22,258 nt of DNA from RGIG4608 sp045635885 (GTDB lineage: Bacteria; Bacillota; Clostridia; Oscillospirales; CAG-272): the NCBI GenBank assembly GCA_045635885.1, contig JAZTWO010000052.1, positions 1 to 22,258 on the forward strand, read 5' to 3'. The position numbers and the translations under genes are program-made. Below the pieces are notes generated by a model. The model was not told the DNA's origin. It saw only the letters and a list, made by a program, of their open reading frames with translations, and did no database searches. Positions 1 through 7,744 of the stretch are shown here, piece by piece. Positions within the stretch are counted from its first letter, which is position 1. Every line of letters begins with the position of its first letter.

Positions 1-180
1 AAGGCCCACTCTTTCTTGCCTGACTTACGTCAGTCATTTGCTTCGCAAAATCGAAAGCGAAAAAGCTTTGCAAAAAGAAAATGCCGTTTTTTCGCTCAAG
101 CCGCTGGGCTTCCGCTTTTGAAAAAGCGGAGCAAAACAACAGCAAAAAGCGAGTTCGAACGCCCCTATAAATCCCAATTT
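1..180. repeat. Non-coding leader with degenerate dispersed-repeat fragments
   Basis: No convincing gene is seen before mgsA. The stretch is rich in short inverted repeats. At about 112-129 there is a perfect hairpin (CCGCTTTT, GA, AAAAGCGG), and the flanking bases resemble the head of the 215-base repeat found at 17454 and 21705. The segment CGAGTTCGAACG near 149-160 recalls the TTCGAACG motif at the edge of the insert behind tRNA-Arg at 9.6 kb. It is probably a truncated member of the same repeat families. The short open frame across it has no ribosome-binding site and reads through the hairpins, so it is not called as a gene. Confidence 0.45.
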
Positions 181-227
181 ATAAATCAACAAACAATTGA
201 TAATAAAATCCAAAAAGGAGAAATACT

Positions 228-608
228 ATGAAAATTGCACTTATAGCGCACGACAAGAAAAAGGATGCGATTATTGAACTTGCAATGACCTACAAAGACG
301 TTCTTTCCGAACACGAGCTTTATGCAACGGGTACCACGGGAACACTCATTATGGGCGAAACCGGTCTTTGCATCCATAGAATGAAATCAGGCCCCCTTGG
401 TGGCGACCAGCAGATTGGCGCAATGCTTGCAAATGGCGAGCTTGACCTTATCATCTTCTTGCGTGATCCGCTTACAGCTCAGCCCCACGAACCCGACGTT
501 TCGGCACTTTTGCGTCTTTGCGACGTTCAAAAAATTCCGCTTGCAACAAATGCTTCAAGCGCAATTATCATGCTCGAAGCACTTAAACAGGGTGTATATT
601 TTAAATAA
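228..608 (+). CDS. mgsA: Methylglyoxal synthase
   Basis: This 126-residue cytoplasmic enzyme converts dihydroxyacetone phosphate to methylglyoxal and phosphate. The reaction is a bypass of lower glycolysis that relieves sugar-phosphate build-up. The family signature SGPLGGDQQIGA is present at residues 54-65 and contains the catalytic aspartate (D60, matching D71 of the E. coli enzyme). The second signature DPLTAQPHEPDV at 80-91 supplies D80, H87 and D90. The length is close to that of compact Firmicutes homologues; the E. coli protein has an N-terminal extension. The start is set by AAGGAG about seven bases upstream. The gene appears to be transcribed alone. No clear terminator lies before the next gene, which has its own ribosome-binding site 93 bases on. 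Identification is secure from the two motifs. Confidence 0.96.
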   Translation: MKIALIAHDKKKDAIIELAMTYKDVLSEHELYATGTTGTLIMGETGLCIHRMKSGPLGGDQQIGAMLANGELDLIIFLRDPLTAQPHEPDVSALLRLCDVQKIPLATNASSAIIMLEALKQGVYFK

Positions 609-700
609 TACATAAAAGAAAAGTTTTTTAGCGATCTTTTTAGCTTGATAATTTTTGTTATATGATACCATTAAATTGCCAAGACAAAGGAGAAAAATTT

Positions 701-1810
701 ATGAAAAAATCTTTATTATTAGTATCGGTATTTATTTTATTAAGTTTGCTTCTTGTTTCCTGCGACGTTTCAAACATTAGGGAGTTTTGGAACGAGATTA
801 CAGGCAAAGAAACCGCTTTAACTCCATCTGAGGGGCTTAGCTTTAGACTGAACGAGGACGGAAGCTCATATTCGCTTTTCAATATCGGTATTTGCGAGGA
901 CGAGCATATTGTGATTCCAAGCACCTACAATGGTTTGCCTGTTACAAAAATTTCGTTTGCTGCGCTTTCTGCTTCTTTCAACGTTAAAATTATTACCATT
1001 CCCGATTCGGTAACCACTATTGAAGGATGTGCGTTCAATCATTGCTATTCTCTTACAACTATAAATATTCCTGCATCCGTGACAAGCATTCCTTCCGGCT
1101 TTTTAATGGACTGCTCGTCCCTTACCAATATAGAAGTGGATAAAAACAATCCAAACTATATGTCAATCGACGGAAATTTTTACTCTAAAGACGGAAAAAC
1201 ATTAATCAGATATGCGCAGGGCAAAAAGGAAACGTCTTTTGTCATTCCCGATTTTGTTACAACCGTTGGTTCGGGCGCATTTGAGGATTGCGTAAATCTT
1301 GAATATATTGAGATGTCGGATTCTGTAACAAGTATTGGCAATTCTGCATTCTCTTGGTGCACCTCACTTAAAACAGTAAAATTAAGCAATTCACTTGAAG
1401 CAATTCCTTGGCATGCGTTTGGTTATTGTCAATCATTGACGGAAATTGTTATCCCCGAATCCGTTAAAATCATTGAAAAACATGCATTTGAAAATTGCGA
1501 ATCCATTACAGAAATTAAATTGCCCGATGCGGTAACTGAAATCAGAGACAGCGCATTTGTGCATTGCAAATCATTGGCTAACATCAATATTCCAAGCGCG
1601 GTTACATACATTGGAGCTAACGCTTTCTTGGGCTGCAGTGCACTCACAAAAATTGTGATTCCCGCATCGGTTAACCGTGTTGGAATGAACGCCTTTGAAT
1701 ATTGCAGGTCGATTACCATTTATTGCGAGGCGAATTCAAAGGGCTCTAATTGGCATACATATTGGAATAGTGAAGGAGCTCCCGTTGTTTGGGGATATAC
1801 AGGAGAATAA
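701..1810 (+). CDS. BspA-type leucine-rich-repeat lipoprotein
   Basis: A 369-residue surface lipoprotein. The start is ATG 701, preceded by AAAGGAG, rather than an in-frame ATG 13 codons earlier that lacks a site. Residues 1-20 are a signal peptide ending in a lipobox (LVSC), with C21 as the lipidated residue. From about residue 75 to the C-terminus there are roughly ten LRR_5 (TpLRR/BspA) repeats of about 23 residues with the pattern I-x-I-P-x-S-V-T-x-I-G-x-x-A-F-x-x-C-x-S-L. Members of this family occur as adhesins or ligand-binding surface proteins in gut and oral bacteria and in Treponema. Here the ligand is unknown. A strong terminator follows within 15 bases, so it is a single-gene unit. 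It shares its repeat type with the next gene but lacks that gene's TPR part. Confidence 0.87.
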   Translation: MKKSLLLVSVFILLSLLLVSCDVSNIREFWNEITGKETALTPSEGLSFRLNEDGSSYSLFNIGICEDEHIVIPSTYNGLPVTKISFAALSASFNVKIITIPDSVTTIEGCAFNHCYSLTTINIPASVTSIPSGFLMDCSSLTNIEVDKNNPNYMSIDGNFYSKDGKTLIRYAQGKKETSFVIPDFVTTVGSGAFEDCVNLEYIEMSDSVTSIGNSAFSWCTSLKTVKLSNSLEAIPWHAFGYCQSLTEIVIPESVKIIEKHAFENCESITEIKLPDAVTEIRDSAFVHCKSLANINIPSAVTYIGANAFLGCSALTKIVIPASVNRVGMNAFEYCRSITIYCEANSKGSNWHTYWNSEGAPVVWGYTGE

Positions 1811-1822
1811 AACCAAATATAT

Positions 1823-1857
1823 AAGAGCAGGATTTAAAAAAATCCTGCTCTTTTTTT
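1823..1857 (+). terminator. Rho-independent terminator after LRR lipoprotein
   Basis: An inverted repeat AGAGCAGGATT / AATCCTGCTCT with a short A-rich loop is followed by seven T. The same stem is reused after the MORN gene and, with small changes, after the zinc-ribbon operon. Confidence 0.9.
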
Positions 1858-1864
1858 CTAAAAC

Positions 1865-1893
1865 TTGACATTTTTTTGTTGTTGTGATAAAAT
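1865..1893 (+). promoter_or_regulatory. Sigma-A promoter for the TPR-LRR operon
   Basis: TTGACA at 1865-1870 and TAAAAT at 1888-1893 are separated by exactly 17 bases. The pair lies directly after the preceding terminator and 37 bases before ATG 1931. It probably drives the three-gene unit 1931-4624. Confidence 0.8.
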
Positions 1894-1930
1894 TAAATAA
1901 ATACAAATTTTGAAAAAAGGAGAATTGTCA

Positions 1931-3562
1931 ATGGAATTTTCAAGAATTTTTATTTCATTGGTGTTATCAATAGTATTAACTGCGTGTATGATCTTATCCA
2001 TAAAAACGTTTGCGCCCAAAATTATGGGATGGGACGAGGATGTGGAGGAGAACGTAGGCGGTTTGGATTATACACCCGATGGCACAACACCCGGGATCAC
2101 AAACCCGAATGGCACAACAACCACAGAATCTCCCTATGAAAAGTCATATCAAGAAGCAATGGATTTGTTTGAAAGCGGCAATTATGCTGATGCTATGGCT
2201 ATATTTGCAACTTTGGGCGAATACAAATACAGCAACATTTACTATGACAATTGCGTTTCATATATCGAGGAAGAAAAGCTTGCCGCAGAAAAAGAAGAAA
2301 AATATATAAAGGCAGTGAATTTGTTTGAAAGCGGTAATTACGCTGATGCTATGGCTATATTTGCAACTTTATACGACTACAAAGATAGCACAGGTTACTA
2401 TTACGATTGCCTTTCATGTATCGAGGCAGAAAAGCTTGCCGCAGAAAAAGAAGCCAAATACTTGAATGCGATATCCCTGATGGAATCCCAAAAATACGCA
2501 GAAGCACTTGAAATCTTCACAAAGCTTGGAGATTACAATCAAAGCACCACAAAAATAACTGAAATAATTAACATCTGCGAAAATATAGCTTCAAATTTAG
2601 CAAGCGAAGGGGATTATAGTGGAGCTTGTACGATTCTCCAAGAAATTAACTACGACCAAAATAGCGATATATACAAAGCATACAACCACGCCGCAAACGG
2701 TGATTTTGCCAATGCCGTTCTTTGCGGTTTGAGTGTTGTAGTATTCCCCGAAGGAACTGAAAGCATCCCCGACAATTACTTTAAAGACGAGAATTACGCC
2801 AATAAATTGCAAAAAGTTATACTTCCTGCATCAGTTAAAACCATTGGAAGCTTTGCGTTTGCAGGATGTGTTAATTTAACCGAAATCCAATGGTCCGAAA
2901 ATCTTGTTTCAATTGGTGAGAGCGCATTTGATAGATGTCTTGGTTTGAAAAATATCGAGTTGCCTGAAGGATTAATCGAAATTGGTAAGGGTGCATTTGC
3001 TTCATCAGGAATTTCAGAAATCACCTTCCCAACCACCCTTCAATTTATTTATGACGAGGCGTTTGCGGATTGCGACTATATCACAAGCATCACTCTTCCA
3101 GAGGGTCTTGTGACACTTGGCGAGTCGGCATTTTGGAATTGCGAAGCGCTTTTGTCCGTAACTATCGGCAAGGGATTGGAAACAATTAACGAAGACGCTT
3201 TTCGTGACTGTTTTGCACTTACTTCAATTTCAATTCCCGAGGGAGTGAAAAACATTGGTGCAAATGCCTTTAGAACTTGCAAAAATCTTGCATCAATCAC
3301 CCTTCCGCAATCATTGGAAAGAATTGACGATAGTGCTTTTTACGAATGCAAAAAGCTTGAAGAAATAACCATAACCGCAAACGTTAATTGGATTGGCGCA
3401 AATGTATTTGCAGGTTGCACATCCCTTAAGAAAGTATATTTTGAAAATACTGAAGATTGGACCGACGGTGTTAGCAAATTAAAACTCCAAGACGAATCAG
3501 AAAATGCTTCGAGATTGGTGTATTCATCTGGTTTTAGATGGTACAAAAAGCAAGCACAATAA
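1931..3562 (+). CDS. Membrane-anchored TPR plus LRR_5 repeat protein
   Basis: A 543-residue exported protein. ATG 1931 is chosen because AGGAG sits eight bases before it; an upstream in-frame TTG at 1910 would overlap that site. Residues 5-25 are hydrophobic and end in LTAC, which fits either a signal anchor or a lipobox at C19. A Thr/Gly/Pro-rich linker follows (about 45-75). Then come three 52-residue TPR-like units (about 76-231), two of them nearly identical (LFESGNYADAMAIFATL), joined by charged EKLAAEKE helices. From about 285 to 525 there are some ten LRR_5 repeats like those of the lipoprotein upstream. The architecture suggests a cell-surface binding protein. The substrate cannot be read from sequence. 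It heads an operon: the next gene starts 25 bases later without a terminator. Confidence 0.83.
   Translation: MEFSRIFISLVLSIVLTACMILSIKTFAPKIMGWDEDVEENVGGLDYTPDGTTPGITNPNGTTTTESPYEKSYQEAMDLFESGNYADAMAIFATLGEYKYSNIYYDNCVSYIEEEKLAAEKEEKYIKAVNLFESGNYADAMAIFATLYDYKDSTGYYYDCLSCIEAEKLAAEKEAKYLNAISLMESQKYAEALEIFTKLGDYNQSTTKITEIINICENIASNLASEGDYSGACTILQEINYDQNSDIYKAYNHAANGDFANAVLCGLSVVVFPEGTESIPDNYFKDENYANKLQKVILPASVKTIGSFAFAGCVNLTEIQWSENLVSIGESAFDRCLGLKNIELPEGLIEIGKGAFASSGISEITFPTTLQFIYDEAFADCDYITSITLPEGLVTLGESAFWNCEALLSVTIGKGLETINEDAFRDCFALTSISIPEGVKNIGANAFRTCKNLASITLPQSLERIDDSAFYECKKLEEITITANVNWIGANVFAGCTSLKKVYFENTEDWTDGVSKLKLQDESENASRLVYSSGFRWYKKQAQ
2156..2467 (+). repeat. Tandem 156-base duplication inside the TPR region
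   Basis: Units 2156-2311 and 2312-2467 are in-frame direct repeats of 52 codons with long identical runs, such as the stretch coding for ADAMAIFATL. A third, diverged unit starts at 2468 in the same phase. The near identity of the first two at the DNA level points to recent duplication and possible copy-number variation between strains. Confidence 0.85.
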
Positions 3563-3587
3563 GAAACATTAGCAAAGGAGTGTTATT

Positions 3588-4202
3588 ATGGATAGATTAA
3601 TAAATACATTGGCTGTTATTATATCGCTGACATTGTCAATAAGCACCATTCTTTTTATGGTTTTGAATATGCCGTTTATACACGGAAACGGCAGTTTTGG
3701 GATGATGTTTATAACGGTTATCATTTTTGCAGCAATCACGGTGATTACAATTGTAAATGTGTTAAAAGATGAGGATGAAGGAAGACAGTTACTTCTTATT
3801 ATATTCTGCCTTGCTTTGATGGTTATTCCCATTAGAGGATTTATAGTTTCTAAAGAAATGAGAAAGCCCTTTGAAAATATCAAGGTTGAATTGGTGAACT
3901 ATACCACAACCACTAATGATGGTGTGTATATCGATATTAAATACACCAACAACACACGAGTATATCTTGAACTCAGCGGAAAGCTTTCCTTATATCAGGG
4001 TGAAAAATTAGTTGCACAATTTGATGTTGAAGAAGGAATTTCTGATGAACACAACGATCGCAATACAGTAAGATATCATATACCCGCAGAATCGCTTTAT
4101 GGGGTGGATTGCAGCAATTTAACTGTTAAATACACTTATGAATCCATTGAAGTGGATATCCACACATATTACTATGATCCCAAGGAGGTAACCTTATCAT
4201 GA
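3588..4202 (+). CDS. Membrane protein with extracytoplasmic beta-rich domain, function unknown
   Basis: A 204-residue protein not recognised as a named family. AAAGGAG precedes ATG 3588 at good spacing. Three hydrophobic segments (about 5-27, 38-58 and 67-85) are followed by a soluble C-terminal domain of about 110 residues. That domain has alternating hydrophobic strands (VYIDIKYTNNTRVYLELSG), resembling an Ig-like or FxLYD-type fold of lipoproteins, though no specific signature is certain. It lies 25 bases after the TPR-LRR gene and overlaps the next gene by four bases (ATGA), so the three are very likely co-transcribed and this pair is translationally coupled. A role as membrane partner of the surface protein is inference only. 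Confidence 0.7.
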   Translation: MDRLINTLAVIISLTLSISTILFMVLNMPFIHGNGSFGMMFITVIIFAAITVITIVNVLKDEDEGRQLLLIIFCLALMVIPIRGFIVSKEMRKPFENIKVELVNYTTTTNDGVYIDIKYTNNTRVYLELSGKLSLYQGEKLVAQFDVEEGISDEHNDRNTVRYHIPAESLYGVDCSNLTVKYTYESIEVDIHTYYYDPKEVTLS

Positions 4203-4624
4203 CAAATAATCAATATCTCTTTTTAAATTGTTTGTTCCTTGTTTTTGGTCCACTTATCGCTTGTGGTGAAGCCATTGGTTTTGTAGATCCATTTCTTGTA
4301 TATTACGGATTTGGAATGTTTTTCTTTGCGTTTATGGCGCTCACTTCTTTTGTATATTTACGCAAATTTGATAATGTGATTACAGGCGCCATTGTAAGTG
4401 CTTGTTTTACAACAGTAGTTTTCTGCATTTTTGCAGGATTTGGCGCAATCCCCGGAATTCCTCAAAAAGATATTGGGTCATATTTGTTAGTAGCGGCTCC
4501 CTTCGTCTGCGTTGGCGGTAGTATAACAAGCGTGGAGTTCTTTAGAATTAATGGAAAAGACGTTACCGTAATCACAAGACGTGGATTGTTTGGTCAGATA
4601 GTAGATGTTATATTTAAAAAATAA
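4199..4624 (+). CDS. Small polytopic membrane protein, function unknown
   Basis: A 141-residue hydrophobic protein with about four predicted membrane helices (roughly 7-27, 30-52, 58-84, 92-112) and a short basic C-terminal tail. It starts within the stop of the upstream gene (ATGA overlap), preceded by AAGGAGG, so its translation is coupled. No catalytic or binding motif is visible, and it is not recognised. The operon ends here: a new promoter begins five bases after the stop. No terminator hairpin is evident, so some read-through into the MORN gene is possible. Confidence 0.68.
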   Translation: MTNNQYLFLNCLFLVFGPLIACGEAIGFVDPFLVYYGFGMFFFAFMALTSFVYLRKFDNVITGAIVSACFTTVVFCIFAGFGAIPGIPQKDIGSYLLVAAPFVCVGGSITSVEFFRINGKDVTVITRRGLFGQIVDVIFKK

Positions 4625-4628
4625 AAAC

Positions 4629-4657
4629 TTGACAATCATTGTTTTTGGGAATATAAT
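4629..4657 (+). promoter_or_regulatory. Sigma-A promoter of the MORN gene
   Basis: A consensus TTGACA (4629-4634) and consensus TATAAT (4652-4657) are separated by exactly 17 bases, placed 48 bases before the start codon. This is one of the strongest promoters in the window by sequence. Confidence 0.88.
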
Positions 4658-4705
4658 GGTGGTAACTAAATTTAAGTTAATTTTAATTATATAAGGAGAA
4701 ATAAT

Positions 4706-5425
4706 ATGGAAGAAGAAATTAAAAAAGCAGTAATCCATTTGGAATATGGAGAACGTTATGAGGGTGAAACTCAAAACGGCAAGGCAACTGGATTTGGTAA
4801 AATTTATAACAAAGAAGGCACACTCATCTACGAGGGCTATGTTGTAAATGGCTTGTATCACGGACATGGTACAGAATACTTCCCAAGCGGTAACCGTTAT
4901 GAAGGTGAATTTGTTTCTAACCAAATGCAAGGCGAAGGTGTTTATATTTTTGCAGATGGCACAAGAATAAAAGATGTTTGGAATAACAGTGTTAAGAAAA
5001 AGGAATTATCCGAAGCCCAAGTAAAGAAAATGCTTAACCCCTTTGCTTTTAAAGTAAAATTGACCGCATGGGTACATATTGATTTTGGCAATGGATATTT
5101 TGACGGAGAAATATCACCGGAAAATAAAAAAGACGGATATGGCATCCATGTAGACAAAAATGGCAGAAGATATGAGGGTAACTTTAAAAATGATCGTTTT
5201 AACGGCAAGGGTGTTCTAATTTCTGCCGATGGTTGCAGATATGAGGGCAACTTTAAAGACGATCTTAGGCACGGCAAGGGTGTTATCTACTACTCGGCGG
5301 ATGGAGTCATTGAGAAAGGTCAGTGGAAAAATGGCCGGAAAAACGGCCGCTTCATCCACACTTTTCCAGACGGACGAAAGGTTATATGGGTTTATAAGGA
5401 TGGTCGAATAATCAAAGTTAAATAA
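4706..5425 (+). CDS. MORN-repeat protein
   Basis: A 239-residue protein built from about eight to ten MORN repeats (YEGEFxxxxxxGxG). Clear copies lie at residues 16-38 (RYEGETQNGKATGFGKIY), 41-60, 64-87, 152-175 (RRYEGNFKNDRFNGKGV) and 175-198. A less regular stretch at about 90-125 is rich in Lys and Leu. There is no signal peptide or membrane segment, so the protein is probably cytoplasmic or peripheral. MORN repeats form extended beta-hairpin sheets used in protein or lipid binding. In bacteria they are mostly of unknown function. It has its own strong promoter, an AAGGAG site and a strong terminator, so it is a single-gene unit. The repeat assignment is firm, the role open. Confidence 0.88.
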   Translation: MEEEIKKAVIHLEYGERYEGETQNGKATGFGKIYNKEGTLIYEGYVVNGLYHGHGTEYFPSGNRYEGEFVSNQMQGEGVYIFADGTRIKDVWNNSVKKKELSEAQVKKMLNPFAFKVKLTAWVHIDFGNGYFDGEISPENKKDGYGIHVDKNGRRYEGNFKNDRFNGKGVLISADGCRYEGNFKDDLRHGKGVIYYSADGVIEKGQWKNGRKNGRFIHTFPDGRKVIWVYKDGRIIKVK

Positions 5426-5429
5426 TAAA

Positions 5430-5463
5430 AAGAGCAGGATTTTAAAAAATCCTGCTCTTTTTA
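5430..5463. terminator. Bidirectional terminator between MORN gene and XRE gene
   Basis: The stem AGAGCAGGATTT / AAATCCTGCTCT is flanked by A-run and T-run. It lies between two convergent genes and touches the stop codon of the minus-strand regulator, so it can serve both strands. The stem is nearly identical to the one at 1823. Confidence 0.88.
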
Positions 5464-5742
5464 TTGTTTTTTTCTATAATCGTCGATAATTAATAAAATG
5501 TGTGCCAAAAATTCAGGAGAAATATCACTCACATCAATGCGTGGGATATTTTCATTCCCCAAAAGATAATCTGTGCTAACACCGAATATTTTGGACAAGC
5601 GAACGAGCATTTCAATTGATGGCTGTATATTATCATTTTCCCAATTGGATACCGTTTGCTTTGATACATTCAATCTTTTTGCAAGCTCGACTTGACTCCA
5701 ACCCAGAGATGATCTTAATTGATTAATTCTGTTACCTAACAT
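5461..5742 (-). CDS. XRE-family HTH transcriptional regulator
   Basis: A 93-residue DNA-binding protein. The start MLGNRI is chosen because GGAG lies seven to eight bases before it; the longer frame would place codons over the promoter. Residues 4-58 form a Cro/C1-type helix-turn-helix (LGWSQVELAKRLNVSKQTVSNWEND), followed by the linker helix seen in many such repressors (MLVRLSKIFGVSTDYLLG). The C-terminal 30 residues are a short helical tail, probably for dimerisation. It is transcribed divergently from the small-membrane/zinc-ribbon operon. Its -10 region and that of the operon each overlap a copy of AATACTAT, so autoregulation plus repression of the operon is the likely job. This is inferred from layout. 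Confidence 0.88.
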   Translation of the reverse strand: MLGNRINQLRSSLGWSQVELAKRLNVSKQTVSNWENDNIQPSIEMLVRLSKIFGVSTDYLLGNENIPRIDVSDISPEFLAHILLIIDDYRKKQ

Positions 5743-5772
5743 AAATTTCTCCATAAAATTGTCAAATTTTGT

Positions 5773-5822
5773 AATACTATTATAAAACAATGCTTGACAT
5801 TTGTGAAATACTATGGTATTGT
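5773..5822. promoter_or_regulatory. Overlapping divergent promoters with candidate XRE operators
   Basis: Plus strand: TTGACA at 5794-5799 and TATTGT at 5817-5822 (17-base spacer) for the operon at 5856. Minus strand: TTCACA (complement of 5802-5807) and TATAAT (complement of 5779-5784), also 17 bases apart, for the XRE gene. The two promoters interleave, so RNA polymerase could occupy only one at a time. AATACTAT occurs at 5773-5780 and 5807-5814. The second is part of the inverted repeat AATACTATGGTATT (5807-5820). Operator function is inferred. Confidence 0.65.
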
Positions 5823-5855
5823 AATATTGGACACTTCAAATTGGAGGTTAAAATT

Positions 5856-6008
5856 ATGAATTCGAAATTAAAATTCCGTTCAAATGCATTCCTAATAATA
5901 TTAAAAATATTGTTGTGGAGCGCATTACTTATTTCCTATGCACTTTTATTTATAGCTTGTGCAGGAATTGACATAGGAAATCTCCTTCCTAATATCTTTT
6001 GGGGGTGA
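5856..6008 (+). CDS. Small single-pass membrane protein
   Basis: A 50-residue peptide with a basic N-terminus (MNSKLKFRSN) and one or two hydrophobic stretches (about 11-36). TTGGAGG precedes ATG 5856 at ideal spacing. It is the first gene of the operon driven by the promoter at 5794, and its stop lies five bases before the next start codon. No family is recognised. Small leader membrane proteins next to XRE regulators can be regulatory partners or toxin-like peptides, but nothing here distinguishes those from a structural role. Confidence 0.6.
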   Translation: MNSKLKFRSNAFLIILKILLWSALLISYALLFIACAGIDIGNLLPNIFWG

Positions 6009-6013
6009 ATACC

Positions 6014-6610
6014 ATGGCACTAATAATTTGTAATAATTGCGGCAAAAAATACAGCAACTCTGTTGAAAAATGCATACATTGTGGATTTTTGAAAGAAGAA
6101 GTTATTCTTGAAGTCCCTAAGCCCGAAGAAAAAGCAGAAGAAAAAACAGAGCGAAAAGCAGAACCCATAAAAGATTATTTCCTTTACAACAAAGAGGAAA
6201 AAACCGCACTTGAACGTGCATTCATCAACTCGGATGAGTGGGCTTACAAATACAAAAGGAAAGAGGTTCTCCACGAAAAAACAAGAATCTTTTGCGGCAT
6301 AGTTTTGTTTTTATCTTGGATTTATTTGCCCTTGGCAAAAATAATTTACGAATTGTTTATGAAAGATAAAGAGATGAATTTAGAAGCTATTTTGTTGGGT
6401 TTGGTAGTAATCGCTTGCACGGGTGCAATATCTATTATTATTTTAATAATTAATGGTATTATGGAAAGAGCGCACAAAAGATCACTCAAAAGGGTTATAT
6501 ATTATAAGAAATTTCAAAAATGGCTTTATGACACTCGCAAAATAACCTTTGAACCCATTTTTGGAAGCAAAGTGCAACAGGCACAATTTGATAATTTTGA
6601 TTTAGATTAA
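6014..6610 (+). CDS. Zinc-ribbon membrane protein
   Basis: A 198-residue protein starting at ATG 6014, with GGGGGTGA nearby upstream overlapping the previous gene's end. An N-terminal zinc ribbon has C6, C9, C20 and C23 (MALIICNNCG ... KCIHCG). A charged Glu/Lys linker follows (about 30-60). After a basic helical stretch there are two membrane helices (about 92-115 and 124-150) and a cytoplasmic tail. Its first 24 residues match the downstream gene's ribbon closely, so the two are partial paralogues. Zinc ribbons fused to membrane segments are common in Firmicutes proteins of unknown function, where the ribbon usually stays cytoplasmic. It is part of an operon with the genes on both sides. 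Confidence 0.72.
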   Translation: MALIICNNCGKKYSNSVEKCIHCGFLKEEVILEVPKPEEKAEEKTERKAEPIKDYFLYNKEEKTALERAFINSDEWAYKYKRKEVLHEKTRIFCGIVLFLSWIYLPLAKIIYELFMKDKEMNLEAILLGLVVIACTGAISIIILIINGIMERAHKRSLKRVIYYKKFQKWLYDTRKITFEPIFGSKVQQAQFDNFDLD

Positions 6611-6627
6611 ACCTAAGGAGGTAAAAT

Positions 6628-7740
6628 ATGGCACTTATCATTTGTCCCGAATGTGGAGGTAAAATTTCAAGCAATTCCGACAATTGTATTCATTGTGGAT
6701 ACAAATTTGTTGTTTGCCCAGAATGTGAGGCGGTATTAAAAAGCGACACCACTTCTTGTCCTGAGTGTGGATTTGCTTTGAACAACGTTGAAAAAAAATC
6801 AACCGAAAACACAAATACTAAAAGCAACACAACCAATAGCGATGCATCCAATGATACCAATTATTTTAATAAAACCTTAAGCTCTTGGAAAGTTCAAAGC
6901 ACTAAAGCGGCATTTTACTATAACAAGATAATAACTCCGATATTTACTATTTTCTTTATATTAACAAGTTCGTGGTCTTTTGTCACATTGTTTAAATGGG
7001 TTATTACTTTAAAATCTCCAAATAATCTTGATAGTCTATCTGTATTGGAAATGTGGGCTAATGCTCCTGAAATAGTGGAAAAAACTTGCTTATTGGTGTG
7101 GATTTCAATAGTTCTATACATCTTGGAGGGTTTAATATTCACCACTTATAAAAAATATCTTTTGTCAGTTGATTTTCTTGAATGGGCAACTCTTAAAAAA
7201 ATCGACCCCGTTTTATTAGTAAAACAAGGATTGCAAATTGATTTTGACAAAAAACAAAACGTAAAAGATAATTTAAAAGATGATCTTTATATAGTCAGCT
7301 CTTCGTTTGCATATTTCAACAAGGCAACACTTAAAGTAAAATATTATAACACAATGATAATAACCACTATTTTATACACAGCATCCAGTATTTTTGTTGG
7401 ACTTTTTATCACAAGCAACATAAAAGCGTATGTGCAACAATTTGTTGCTTTTTCTCTCGTGAACCCTCCCGAAAAATTCACCTTGTTTGGCACATTTGAT
7501 TTTGTTGAGTGGAAATTCTTAATAATTGCAGTAGTTCTATTTATTGTGAAATTAATATTAGATAAAAACAAAAAATCAGTTGACAAAGCTATTTTGAATT
7601 GGGGAAAAGAAAATTTGGACAGTGACTATGATTTGTTTAATACCCTCATTACAGAGTCTGAGTGGTCAATGGCAGAGCTTAAAAAAGAGTATAAAGAAAG
7701 CATAGAAAAAGATAAATATGATTTGAAGCATAAAATATAA
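6628..7740 (+). CDS. Double zinc-ribbon polytopic membrane protein
   Basis: A 370-residue protein with two consecutive zinc ribbons: C6, C9, C20, C23 and C30, C33, C44, C47 (CPEC, CIHC, CPEC, CPEC). A Asn/Thr/Ser-rich linker spans about 52-80. Four membrane helices lie at about 100-123, 148-168, 243-265 and 292-312. A soluble helical segment of about 70 residues sits between helices two and three, and the tail is rich in Lys and Glu. AAGGAGG precedes ATG 6628, 17 bases after the previous gene. The start of the protein (MALIIC) is shared with that gene. No enzyme motif is seen. Last gene of the operon; a terminator follows. Confidence 0.75.
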   Translation: MALIICPECGGKISSNSDNCIHCGYKFVVCPECEAVLKSDTTSCPECGFALNNVEKKSTENTNTKSNTTNSDASNDTNYFNKTLSSWKVQSTKAAFYYNKIITPIFTIFFILTSSWSFVTLFKWVITLKSPNNLDSLSVLEMWANAPEIVEKTCLLVWISIVLYILEGLIFTTYKKYLLSVDFLEWATLKKIDPVLLVKQGLQIDFDKKQNVKDNLKDDLYIVSSSFAYFNKATLKVKYYNTMIITTILYTASSIFVGLFITSNIKAYVQQFVAFSLVNPPEKFTLFGTFDFVEWKFLIIAVVLFIVKLILDKNKKSVDKAILNWGKENLDSDYDLFNTLITESEWSMAELKKEYKESIEKDKYDLKHKI

Positions 7741-7744
7741 ACTT

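Noticed and set aside
4199..4624. Minus-strand open frame 4487-4930 over the gene boundary
   Set aside because: It crosses a consensus promoter and the start of the MORN gene in antisense, with no ribosome-binding site.
5856..6008. Toxin-antitoxin or toxin-like reading of the XRE gene and small membrane peptide
   Set aside because: The layout is suggestive, but the genes are divergent rather than in one operon, the peptide continues into an operon of larger membrane proteins, and no toxin family motif is seen. Kept as unknown.
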